Origin: Sambucus nigra
Lineage: Eukaryota > Streptophyta > Magnoliopsida > Dipsacales > Adoxaceae
Length of the DNA stretch: 64,000 nucleotides
Reading direction: 5' to 3'
Assembly: GCA_949130495.1 (NCBI GenBank)
Contig: OX422214.1
Span: 253,584,187 to 253,648,186, forward strand
Shown: piece after piece, positions 35,336 through 46,139 of the stretch
Layout of the letters: each line of letters begins with the position of its first letter
Numbering within the stretch: position 1 is the first letter of the stretch
Position numbers and translations under genes: made by a program
The notes under the pieces: generated by a model
Database searches by the model: none
What the model saw: only the letters and a program-made list of their open reading frames with translations
What the model was told of the DNA's origin: nothing

Positions 35336-38300
35336 TACTTCCCCCCTTACAACGGAATTTCATCCCGAAATTCGGAAAAAGTATACCAGGTACAGACAAT
35401 GCTGTAAAAATATTGCACATCGCATCCTTGCGCTCCCAAGTAAGCTACTCCGTCCAACCCATATAGTATGCTATCGAATGCCCTTAATAATGAACACTCC
35501 ACATGTGTTTGTTTTAAACTTCAGGTTATTCTGTCATATAGGCTATTGCCCAAGCCTTACCGCTTAAGTTTCACTACTTAAACTTTATTTTAGATATTCA
35601 CTATCTAGGCTTGTACTATTTGCACCTTAGTAGATTTAGTTTCTTTTCAGATATATACGACTTCATCTCGTGTCGTTCATACAAGTAAATTTGCTGTGCA
35701 ATATATATTTCACACACAATATATACGATAATATCAATTCTTCTCCGATATTAGTAATCATAACTGGCCCCCCACCTTTAACTATCAAGTAGGACACAAC
35801 AAAATTTACCGTGCCATACTTCTACTAGCACTCTGCCCAAACGTGAACTTATAGGAGTTATTGAACACAACTCCACTAGTGGAAGGTACTACTCTCGTCC
35901 TCCCCGAAGATTTAAGGGTGCACATAAAATTTGCTCTCCCGCATCCGATTAGACCGCTTGCCTACCCATCCCTTTGTGGGTATTAGGCCGTACTCAATCG
36001 CATTTCAGTACCTATAATCTTACCATCTCAGCTATATGAGAAGATTCTTGGGGGTACTCTCCCATTCTCTAGTGGAAAAAGCTCCTAATGGTTTCGAATC
36101 ATACACCCTTTTTCTAACAGTCAGGTGACCCACTGTAAGATTAACCTTGCAATATTACTCTACATCATAACCCTTCACCACTGTTATTTGGAACCTGATA
36201 CATTTTATACTCTCTCGAATGTACTTCTAACCTTGATGCATGTGACTTTACCGCACCGCGTGACACAAATCTTGAAACGTAAGTCTCTGACAAATCATAC
36301 TGAATAAGCTTAAGCTTACCTGACTACATATCATCGAATTCACATGATAATCATAATCCACTGTTTGATTCAATCACCTTAAGGCGCCCATACACCCTAT
36401 GCCTCGCACAACATTGTACAATTGACATGTAATTTTCTTATTTCAATTCTCGCATACTTAGTATGCTGATGTAGTAGGGGTGCACTCAACCACCCCGCTA
36501 GTCATTACTTATTTTTTCCTTCATTGGCATCATTGCTCTATTCAGAATAATACTAAGACTAGGCGACTCTATTGGCCTTAAGTTATAAAAGAATTATCAA
36601 CTCTCAATTATATTATTTTATAGGTACAATAATCAACGTACAAAACTTATGTACTATGAACCAAACTTCTCTCCAACTCCCGATGTTTGTTAGTTTCATG
36701 CGTGGGATGTCTTGCAAAGAGAAATCCAAACAAAGAACCCCCCGATACACTACTATATAACCTAGTCGGTTGCCGATGTCCTAAGTCCATACTATGTACC
36801 TTCCCATAATCTATATTTTGACATAAAAGTCTACTCATTCACTCTCATGTCCCTAAAAATAACATGAAGCATGACGCTCTCACTATCCCAAGTACTTAGC
36901 GCTATAAATATATAACGAGCTATGTTTCGCTGCTTGATAAGAACACAATGTATTCTAAGTCTTAACAGACAAATAAATTCCTATGCCCAGGAATCACATA
37001 TAATTAGACAACATACTCGCTGAGGTCTACAATACCATGAAAGTTTCATATATACCCATATCTGGGCCCAACCCTATTTCTGGTGGCGTCGCATAAAATT
37101 TAGATCACTCCTCCTGGAGTATCCGGCACGACAGTCATATCACTTAATTTACTATCGTTTAACCATACGGTAATTAATCACTACACATTACCATAATAAA
37201 CTCTACTAAAGCTGACTCAATGCAGTAGTAAATTATAACAACAAAACATATTCTTAGGGCCCACCCGGTTCACTCACGGGCAACATCAAATGCCCTGCTA
37301 ATGTTCCCACTAAACTCGACCCGCACGTGAAGTTTAGGATTTCCAATGTATATATAAATTGTGACACATCCATGTCACTAGAATTAATCCTTTGCCCACA
37401 AGGATGAAGAAAAATCTCACCAGTCTCACCTAATCACAGGGTCCCAACACGTGGCTGCCAACACGACCCATGAACATCTCCAATCGTTATACATCTTAGG
37501 ATTTCATCCTATAATTGTCCCCTCTCATTGTGGACAATTTATTCCATTATGTGGATTTTACGCCCACTATTGGAATGTTGGCCCAAAATATCTAGGCCTC
37601 ACTTATGGATTTAATGTCTTCCCATTTACATCTCGGGCCCCGTCGACCTTGACATACTGTATGCTACTCTTAACGAGGACACTACTAGTCCAGCCTGAAC
37701 CCATCACTCTCGGGTTGTAAATTTCCTGGGCCTAATTTTTTTGATCCCAAATTCTTTCGCTGGAAGTCTCACACCTCAAGTTGTTATGCCTAAATGGCAT
37801 AGTTTACCATTTCTAATATTTTCGGTATCACTTCTCAATTGTGGACACATTCAACCCTTTTAGTTCTACTTTCTTCACATAGGGAAACTTCACGAGCCAT
37901 TTCCCCGTCACTAGTCCCACTGAACATTTTGGAAAAGTCCTTCTCTCGGACCGAGTAGTCTTAACTTACTGGCTACGTTGGCCTTCCGTAACTATGGTTG
38001 GCCTTTATGGACCTGATTGACTTCATCATCACTTTGTAGGAAGTTAATCAACTTAAAATCATCTAGCCGTGTTACCTATTAGGTATACTCTCATGTGGAA
38101 TTTCACTAACACCGTTAAGTTCAGTTTTTCTTTTCGGCCAGATTCTCTAACCTTTATGGCTCACTTCTTCTGGAAAGAACACAATAACTAGTCACGGTAT
38201 AACCTTGATGACATCAACATTAGTCATCCTATCTGGGTTTCTCATTTATGCTTGTATTCAACTCACGGGTCCTTTATTAACTATAGACCCTTTGGATAGT

Positions 38301-39098
38301 TTATGCCCCTCTGCCAGGTACGAAGTTCATTATGAAATTCAACCTTTCTCTCACGATCGGTTTCTATCTTACCCATTGTGCTAAACATCAAAATTTCACT
38401 CGCATTTTGTTACCACATCGAATGGAAGATCTCACGGTCAAATCGTACCCAAATTCTCTCTAAATTTCAAACACACTTCTTCATATGTGGTGATTGCCTG
38501 TAATCACTACATGATGCTCCTAAGAGCTATAGCTCTTAACTCCAAATTTAATTATGTGTGTTGTCACACCTCACTCTACACAATTGCCTCTGGATTTTCT
38601 ACCTCCGCTGGTCAGTTACACTTTCTCGTTTTTCTTCTCCGCATCTACACCGATGGGTTTTTAAAAGAGTCCCTCTGATTTCCCCCTTATCGACTATACT
38701 AAGTGGTCCTAAAATCACTCCACCATTATCTACGACTGTGTCTTAGGAACCCACTGCTCCCGAGTGATGATTTCACTATCACTTGCTTAAGTAGTTCTCA
38801 TGATGATTTTTGTCACGATCACTCTTTCTCGATTACTCTATGTCTTCTGTTGTGCTTCTTCTCCTGCAGTTCTTCTTACGGCCCTCGCTGGTCGTCCTAA
38901 AATGTTCAGTGTTTGAAACACACAAAATTTCGTATAATGAGTCACATACATTATAATTCATAGTAAGAGAACGTAAGTTGCATACGTAAGGGAACACAAC
39001 AATCCTATCATAAGGCTCTACATCAAAGAACGATGCGCTGAAACGTAATAAGCCACACAGATTCTAAGGACACTAGAACCTGATGCTCTGATACCACC
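35336..39098 (-). pseudogene. Element F internal region, degenerate gag-pol
   Basis: No long ORF survives. At about 35860-35920 the sequence matches, with gaps, the integrase segment of B encoding FAYNNSYQF (55170-55220). At 36675-36765 a block is shared nearly base for base with B 56670-56750. The last 75 bases before the PBS also match B. The order and strand therefore fit a heavily mutated Gypsy gag-pol. The rest (about 3 kb) contains only random short ORFs. Confidence 0.5.
39085..39096 (-). other. Element F primer binding site
   Basis: The minus strand reads TGGTATCAGAGC (initiator Met-tRNA type), two bases after the 5' LTR edge at 39099. Confidence 0.85.
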
Positions 39099-39234
39099 TG
39101 TGACACCCCGCTCAATTAAATAAAGGGTGATCAGTCCTGTACTAATTTAAAATAGAATGTTCGGTTGGTTCATTCTTAGCATCACAGTCGAAAAACTTTT
39201 TAACATATTAATCACCTAATATAAAATTAAGCTA
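39099..39234 (-). repeat. Element F 5' LTR, truncated to about 136 bp
   Basis: It matches the first 136 bases of the LTR at 32205, with about five differences by eye, then breaks off at AATTAAGCTA. The remaining 3 kb of this LTR is missing. Confidence 0.8.
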
Positions 39235-39672
39235 AAGTATACCTATACGAATTATATTCAGAGGTTGTGGGTATGCCTATATGCGACATATAAATAGGTT
39301 GCATGCATGCCTATTATGTGCTTTATTATATGTGGGAAAATACCTACACATCCTGCTATCTTGAGAGGTTTCACATCGTAGACAGTCTTATCCTGAAGAG
39401 CCACTGGGGGGATTTTAGACTTGTGCCTCAGAACATAAAACTTAAGGATTTAGCACTACTTGTGTATATGATAGTGTGACAGGTCATTTGGGTGTGTTAG
39501 GAGGGTGTGTAGACCAAAGGCTTAGAACTATGTTCGCCTCGAATATGTGTTAATTTGATTTATGGTTAGAGAGTGATATCTGAATTCGGTAGTCCTTGAT
39601 TTAGTACGAGAGGTACATGGACTTGATAGCGGAGTACGCAAGTGTGCATCGTGGTGGCCAGTCCGGGAGATG

Positions 39673-39760
<88 letters not shown>

Positions 39761-39768
39761 ATATATAT

Positions 39769-39842
<74 letters not shown>

Positions 39843-40029
39843 TTGGGTGATTTATTCTACAGGTATGTAATGTAGGAAGGATGGATACAGTATATCTAAA
39901 AGTGATTTAATTATGAGATAATCTACTTAGTGTGATATAGTATTAAACTTAGATAGTGTATATCTAATAGTGATATAATGGTGAGATAATCTGATTAGTG
40001 TAATATAATATTAAACTTAGATAGTGTAT
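39235..40029 (+). repeat. LTR H, left part (plus orientation)
   Basis: CTATGTTCGCCTCGAATATGTG (39530-39551) and GATAGCGGAGTACGCAAGTG (39625-39644) are reverse complements of blocks in the B and G LTRs (for example 59266-59287 and 59164-59190). This is therefore a related LTR in the opposite orientation. It ends at TGTAT (40025-40029), the target site of B, and continues at 61142. Confidence 0.6.
39676..39840. repeat. (AT)n microsatellite with (GT)n/(AC)n palindromic core
   Basis: Roughly 36 AT repeats, then GTGTGTGTGTGTATATATATACACACACAT-like core (39748-39778), then about 31 AT repeats. The whole tract is self-complementary. ORFs across it are artefacts. Confidence 0.95.
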
Positions 40030-41926
40030 TGTGACACCCCGACTAATTAAATACCGGGTAGCTACTCCTTTATTCAAATTAATACAAAATGTCAAGTTGG
40101 TTCAGTTCATAGCATCACTGTCAAAAACATCTTAAACAATTACTAGCCACCTAATATTTAAAAAGTGAGTTGCCAAATTTTATTAAATTAAATTAACATG
40201 CAACCAATTAAATTATAAGCTAACTATACCACATCCACACCACAATTACAATAGAATAATAATGAATTAATAAAATGAGTCTGGAGTAACACTCCCCTGA
40301 ATAATCCAAACACTGAATAAAACCCAATACAAAGTCTGAATAAAATAACTCCAAAATTGAAATGAAACTTAAAGTATGAGAAAGTTGTCTCTAAATAGAA
40401 AGGGGCGACATGCCCTAACTGATGATTGATTCAGAATAGAATCAAATGCAGATTGTGGAGGCGTCTAATACCGAGATCCTGTACCTTCCACAGCAGCTAC
40501 AACACGTCAATGTAAACCGAAAAGGTTTTATAAGAAAAATAGATTTGAAAGCAAATGGGTTAGAGCCTTAGGTGAAAATAGTTTAAAATATAGCAAGTGT
40601 TTAATTGCATTAAACAGTGAATATTAAATACATGTTAGGTACGCGATCTCACATGAGTTTCTCACCCCTCAACTAATGTTCACACCTAAGGTAAATCCTT
40701 ACCCAGTCCTAGTTATGCCGTTCTAACTAGTCTGTACCTCATCCTGTCCTCACATTATAATATATAGGTTTACTCATATCATTTTAATATATCCTGCATG
40801 TGACTCACATTTTCATTGATCAGATTTTTTTCATAACGATAACAGGAAATTCTCATTTTTAATCCCATTCAAAAATATCTTAATTATTCATATTCACACT
40901 TTAACAAAGAGTCCGAAATAAATACAAGTATATTATTCTCAGCACAAATATATAAATAGGTCACCCCGAGGCTAAGATGTGGTGCACACATACTCTGCTA
41001 TCGAATCCCGGTACATCACGTACATAAGGACTATGCATTCTGAGTCTCTCAGGAATCGTTTCAATAAGCAAAATCACACATATTGGAGGCGAATATAGTT
41101 CACATACCCATGGGTCACGCACATACCTACGCTCCCGTGGTCAGCTGACTTATTAACTCAAAAATAAGCCATTCACAGCCCTATGTCCTTAAAGTACCAA
41201 TCTAAATCCCCCATGTAGGCACACAAAGATTAGATGGCCCTATTCCGAAAGCCGGCCTCCCGTGATAGCAAGTATGGGAGGTATGTCATACACATAATAA
41301 TCCAAATACTAAGAATTCACACCACTTATATAACTTGTTATATTATTAAAGGTATATTCTACACCCTATACCATTTATCCAATTCGTACACTATTATAAT
41401 TCCGGATGATATATAATATATTTCGCCGATACGTCTCACGTCGTAAAGTTTCGAGTACTTAAAACCTAACCGAAGAGGTTACTAAGTATCCTACTATTCC
41501 CACTTATTAATTCAGTACTCTTAAGTCCTTATTTATGTCCCAAATTCTAACTTATCACTCCTAAGAATTTATATCATGTTATCGCATCATAAGATAGGAA
41601 ATTACTCGTCGAACCTTCGTAAATTCAACACTACATTCCAACAAAATTCTAATATGTTTCGGGATTCAAATATATCCCTACTGGTCTCCCTCAAGTCCTA
41701 ATGTATTCACATAATCCCCAACTACAACGTTCGATGGCCGAAAACACTTAAAATCAAAAAGGGGAAAAAGTCACCATTTCTGGGGGGATCGATCGATCGA
41801 TCCTGATCATCGATCGATCGACCTATGAATGCCGATCGATCGATCAAGTAGGCGAGGCTACGGGTTTCTTCGTTTTGCAGTCCCAGATTTGTCCCAAAAC
41901 TTCATTATATGATGTGAAATCCTAAT
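40030..41926 (-). repeat. Element B 3' LTR, left segment
   Basis: It starts TGTGACACCCCGACTAATTAA and is collinear with 58179 onward. About 40 bp present in the other LTR (58655-58695) is missing at about 40513. It is interrupted by element C after CTAAT (41922-41926) and resumes at 53482. Confidence 0.9.
41788..41850. promoter_or_regulatory. GATCGATC palindrome cluster in B 3' LTR
   Basis: Three runs of overlapping GATCGATC within about 60 bp, in U3 of the LTR and conserved at 59972-60030 in the partner. The role is unknown; it could be a protein binding cluster. The cluster is seen directly; the regulatory reading is inference. Confidence 0.45.
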
Positions 41927-42520
41927 TGTTGATGTAAAAAATTAGATCGTATCTAATTATTCAATCACAGATAAAATAAATGAAACAAAGAGTTTTTAAA
42001 GTGGTTCAGCCTTATAAGAATGGTCTACATCCACAATTATGTTATTGCTGAGTGTTTGGGAATTCTTGGATACAAGTTCTCTCAAGAAATTCCTGTATCT
42101 TTACAATGAGGATTGTACAATGTATTTATATCCCTGAGGCTGTAATGTGAAAGGGTAATACATTAAATGATGTACATATGAAAGGGTAATACATTCAATG
42201 CCCCTTAAGCGTATGCGTCTGAATGATAAGCATTTAATGAACAGTCAAACCGTTGGTTATCTTGCTGTTAATGCTTTGTTCGAGGTGCAGCTCGGACCGC
42301 CTGAGTTGCTCGGACCGCCTTAGCTTCTCGGTACTCAAGAGTGCCTCGGAGAGTTCTTGTTCCTCGAAGCGTATGAGTTCCTTGGGGAAGCAGTGTTCCT
42401 CGTTGTAGTATGGTTCCTCAGAGCGTGTGAGTTCCTCGAAAGTGTATGTTGTTGCCAAGTAGATTGCCATGTGTCTTCACTCAATTGAGCCATGTCAGCA
42501 GACTAAATTTGGTATCAACA
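41927..42520 (-). repeat. Element C 3' LTR
   Basis: 594 bp, TGTTGATG to GGTATCAACA. The inner half has repeated GTTCCTCGGAGCG-like units (about 42345-42440) shared with the partner LTR. ORF 42234-42470 on the minus strand is LTR sequence, not a gene. Confidence 0.93.
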
Positions 42521-42531
42521 GAAGCCCCCAA
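42521..42531 (-). other. Element C polypurine tract
   Basis: The minus strand reads TTGGGGGCTTC immediately before the 3' LTR. It is the primer for plus-strand DNA synthesis. Confidence 0.75.
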
Positions 42532-42943
42532 TGTTTCATAGTTTGAAATTTGAGGAGTGTGAAACATTCTTTCTCGGAATATGGCAGTTTTAAATGGTCA
42601 TCCTGAAATTTAGGAGTCTTTCGTATTTATTTCTCCTTCCAAATTTGTAGAATCATGCTTTTTTGAATTTTTTATAACCGGCTCGATCTCCGTGCACTTT
42701 TTGTCCTTTTAGCCGCCGGTAGCGTAATCGTTTCTTTTTGTAATCATTACTTTTCCCTTTTCCCAAGACAGAGTATTTTAGCATCACAGACAATCCCATC
42801 GTCTTCTACTTTTCAAATTTGTATCTTCGAGTTTTTCATTGTCTTACTCTCTTGTGCGTTCATCCTTTTCATCGTTCGTTGTCAACAGATCCACTCTTTT
42901 TCTGTAAGATCTTCTTCCTTCTTCTTCATTTCCTTTATTCATC
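42532..42943. other. C: presumed promoter/leader of the antisense gene
   Basis: Non-coding, between the polypurine tract and the first antisense ATG. It is AT-rich, with CTTTTCCCTTTTCCC near 42750. I saw no unambiguous TATA box. Confidence 0.4.
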
Positions 42944-44686
42944 ATGGTTAACCTTGTTGAATCTCTTGATAAGTTTCGCTCTGATTTTTCTATTCCCTCC
43001 TAGGTTGTTTTGGAAGAGCTTTCTGAGCTTTCTGACTATTTTCGTTTGGCCGAGGGACATTGGTTCCCCAGTCTCTTTATTGCTGAGTGTGGATTTTCTT
43101 TTCCACCCAATCCCTTATGTCTGGAATTCTGCCAATACTTTGACGTTGTTCCTGGAGTTTGCATCAGTCTGTTGCCGACGAGCACATTAGGTCAGCTTCA
43201 TATCTGCTGCAGTACAAGAGCTACACAACTTCTTTTACTGCTCGTTCGGTAATAAGCGACACAGAGCCACTACCAGCCTCTACCAGTTCTTCGCCTGAGT
43301 CACACGTTCCTTTAAGTGAAAGGATAAAGAAGAGAAGACCTCCCACTCTCTTCGAGAAACTTGCCTCTGATGCTGGAGAGGCAAAAAGAAGTAAAATTGA
43401 CATCCCAGAAGGGATAAAGAAAGTTGATGCACCTTCCTCGGCTGCCCCTGTGAAGGTTGTAGAGAAGCCCCCAGTGGCCCCGAGCAAGTCTGCTGCTCCA
43501 GGAGAAGTGATTGTAATATCACCGACCAAGAGTTCTTCCTTGGTTGAATCTATTCCTGCTCCCCCGAGGAAGCTGAAGAAGAGCTCCTCGGTCAATTTGG
43601 CTGACACCATCACTCAGCCCCCAGCTACTGGAACTGGTGTTCCTACTTTTGTTCCCCCGAGCTCTGCCATGAGCTCGGTGAAGACTTGGATCATTCTCGA
43701 GATCCAAGGTGTTAAAGAGAACCTTTCTCGGGACATGGTTACATCATTGGATGCTCGCCATATTGCTTCTGTAAGTTTTATTATTTTGAACTTTTCATCT
43801 TTACTTTTTTATATCTATCTCTGACTTGCTTTCATTTTCTTTTAACAGTTGGTGAGCTGCTTCAATACAATTTTGAAGAAAGATGAAGCCATTAAAGCTT
43901 CAAGCTCCTCGTCAGGTGTAGAGGAAGCTCTGATGGGCCTGAGGCAGTCTTTGGAAGATTCTCGTCTGAAGTACGATGCTGATAAGGCAATCTGGGAGAA
44001 GAAACTTACCTCCACCGAGCAGGAGAAAGCTCAAGTTGCTGAAGTCTCCAAGGGGTTGGAGAAGAAAATAAAGGACTTGGAGGAGAAAAATAAAGAGCTT
44101 GAAGAGAAGCTCAAGAATGCTAAGGAGTTTGAAGATAAACTCAAGGTTGTTGAGGAAGAATTAATCCATCTTTGGGAAGTAAGTCGGCAGAAGTAGGAGG
44201 TTGAGAATAAATTAAAGACTGCTGAAAACCTTATGTCCAAGAAGCTTTGCTCGGAGAAGTTAAAAAGAAAATTGGCTGTGAAGAAGTCTTTCAGCGCTGG
44301 CTGGGACAAGGGGTGGAACAAGGGCTTGGCTGTCATGATGTCGCAAGTCGAATATGGCAGCCTAAAATATTTTAGAGATGGGTGGGTCGCAGCTCTTCAA
44401 GAGATGAAGATTGATGAAACTTCTGAGCTCTTCCAGCGACACATCCCTGGTCCCCCTCCAACTCCTGAAGATGTAGAAGAGGATGAGGCTGCCTCCGAAG
44501 AGTCTTCTATGGTGATGGGAGATCATCCCCCAGCCATCCAGCCTGCTATCAAGGAACTTCAGTAGCTCGCTACTTCCTTCGAGCAACCTCCAGCACTTCC
44601 CCAGCTACTATATGTTCCTTCCGAGCAACCTACTTCCTCGTCCCAGCCTCCCGAGAAGGTTTTGGGAGACAAGGAAAAGGTGTAGA
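42944..44686 (+). pseudogene. C antisense gene 1: PF04195-like domain plus coiled coil, two exons
   Basis: ATG at 42944: MVNLVESLDKFRSDFSIPS, an early TAG, then LSDYFRLAEGHWFP, CGFSFPPNPLCLEFCQYFDVVPG (about 43090-43160), the PF04195 core also seen at 8280-8690. A frameshift near 43157, with apparent loss of the SNKGW part, leads into a Ser/Pro/Lys-rich linker (43260-43740). The intron at 43771-43848 (GTAAGT...TTTAACAG, 78 bp, phase 0) joins to a long coiled coil (VEEALMGLRQSLED; KDLEEKNKELEEKLKNAKEFE) with one TAG at 44194. A Gly/Trp-rich tail follows (SAGWDKGWNKG, YFRDGWVAALQEMKI) and an acidic, Pro-rich end. AATAAAACTT at about 44763 may be a polyadenylation signal. It is transcribed against gag-pol. 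Three lesions suggest a recently dead gene; function unknown. Confidence 0.65.
43771..43848 (+). other. Predicted intron of C antisense gene 1
   Basis: Donor TCT|GTAAGTTT and acceptor TTTTAACAG|TTG, with a T-rich tract before the AG, and the reading frame is kept across the junction. Being antisense to the genomic RNA, it would not be removed during retrotransposition. Confidence 0.7.
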
Positions 44687-44867
44687 GTTGTTCGGGCTTC
44701 TCTTTATATTTTTCTTTTGTCAAATGTAACCATGAACATGTAACTCTGAACCTTGTGATATAATAAAACTTGAACTTTTATTTTTGCATACTGTTGTCTC
44801 TTCTTCATGCTTTGTTGGTACTTTTATTGATTACTGCTTTTTCTTTCTCTACTAGTTTCTGGCCAGG
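44687..44867. other. Spacer or intron between the two antisense ORFs of C
   Basis: 180 bp, T-rich at the right end with CTACTAG and TCTGGCCAG acceptor-like sites just before the next ATG (44868). It also holds the possible polyadenylation signal at 44763. It may be an intron of one gene or the gap between two. Confidence 0.4.
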
Positions 44868-46139
44868 ATGGAATTACTATCTGCTCATGATACCAAGCTG
44901 TTGAGGCAATGCAATGATTATTTTAAGGCTGGTCACACAGATCTGAGTGCAGCACAAATTGTCGACATCCTCGGCCAAGATGCTTCGGAACAGGCGGTTG
45001 AGGCCTACCAATACTTGAAGACCCTGCTTGATCGTGCAGTGGCCAACAATGTGGCTTATTATGATATGATCGAGGATCTCCAAGGCATTCTTGAAGACCT
45101 TCAGCAACAGTACAAAGAATCCACTTCCCTTTTTCACGAGGGGTATGAGAAGAAGTATCAGCAACTCAATGCTGACAAGGGGTACGAGAAGCGTTTTGCT
45201 GGCTACGATGTGAGGGAGAGAACTCTGAGGGGTGAGGTCGAGGAGTGCAGACAAATAGCTGAACTATTAGAGCAAGAAAATAATAACCTGCAAAAAGAGT
45301 TGTCTCAGTTGAAGTCTGCAGCTTCCACTTCAAATGCCTTGATCCCAGTGACTGATGAGGGATTCTCATTCTTGGAGGTCGAGAACGCCAACTTGAGGGA
45401 TGAATTGGAGACCTTGAAGAGAGCTGGCCCCTCTACATCTTCTCGTGGACGAGCAAGAGCTCCTCGGGGACGAGCAAGAGATGCTCGAATTTCTGTCGAG
45501 GAACATAGGACTCAATCTGCCTTAGAGAACCAGGCCTTCCAATTAATGGAGAAGAACCAGGCGTTGGCTGAAATGTCAAAGAAGATCAGGGACCTGGAAG
45601 AGCAGCATTCTACGCAGAAGTCAGTCCTGGAGAATAAGGAACTCTTCATCAAAAATCTCCACGAACAGCTGGAAAGATTGACATATCAATTCCACAAACA
45701 GCCCAGTGAGTTCTGGATGGTTGGGTACAACGAGGCTATCTATCACTTGGACGATCGTATCCAGAATGCCAATAATGAGGGCTACAAGCAAGGCTGGTTG
45801 AATGCCTTAGGTGTGCTGCAACTCGAACAGGGTCATTACCTGTGGGACTACCACGATCCTGGGCTGCTCGACCTACCCGTGCCACCATTCAAACTGGATA
45901 TGAGTTGGATCCCTGCTCGGGCCATTCCTCGATGATTGATTTCCAAATATCTCGGTGACTACAATCTCCATTCAAATGTCGAGATATCTCGTCCCGAGCA
46001 CCTCCTAGATCGACCATCCGTGATGAATATCAGGATGTTAAAAGATTTGAACTTTATAAATTCTCCTCTTTCTTTAAATGATCCGCCTGCTGGCGAGGAA
46101 CCTGTTTCAAAAGCAGAGGGGAAGAAACCAATAGAGTAG
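44868..46139 (+). CDS. C antisense ORF 2: coiled-coil protein, 355 codons open (423 with one TGA read through)
   Basis: Open from ATG 44868 to TGA 45933. The same frame continues after the stop to TAG 46137 (KYLGDYNLHSNVEISRP...EGKKPIE), so the ancestral protein probably had about 423 residues. N-terminal part: DLSAAQIVDILGQD and AVEAYQYLKTLLDRA. Then several heptad-rich helices (about residues 85-150 and 210-270), an Arg/Gly-rich hinge (SRGRARAPRGRARDAR, about residue 190), and a C-terminal module EFWMVGYNEAIYHLDDRI with EGYKQGWLNALGVLQL. That module resembles the Gly/Trp tail of antisense gene 1. No enzymatic motif is seen. It is the best preserved ORF of the antisense set; such antisense ORFs are known from Tat-clade elements, but their role is not. 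Confidence 0.65.

Larger units (their letters stand above)
32205..39234 (-). mobile_element. Element F: Ty3/Gypsy chromovirus-like retrotransposon, decayed
   Basis: The 3' LTR (32205-35335), interior (35336-39098), primer binding site (39085-39096) and a truncated 5' LTR (39099-39234) lie in minus orientation. Interior length (3.76 kb) is close to that of B (3.68 kb), and the two share the sequence just before the PBS and several other blocks. No ORF of pol size is left. Confidence 0.7.

Noticed and set aside
39528..39875. Several ORFs of alternating Tyr/Ile.
   Set aside because: They are translations of the (AT)n microsatellite.
43221..43707. Minus-strand ORFs across antisense gene 1 of C.
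   Set aside because: They are shadows of the plus-strand linker and coiled-coil coding sequence.
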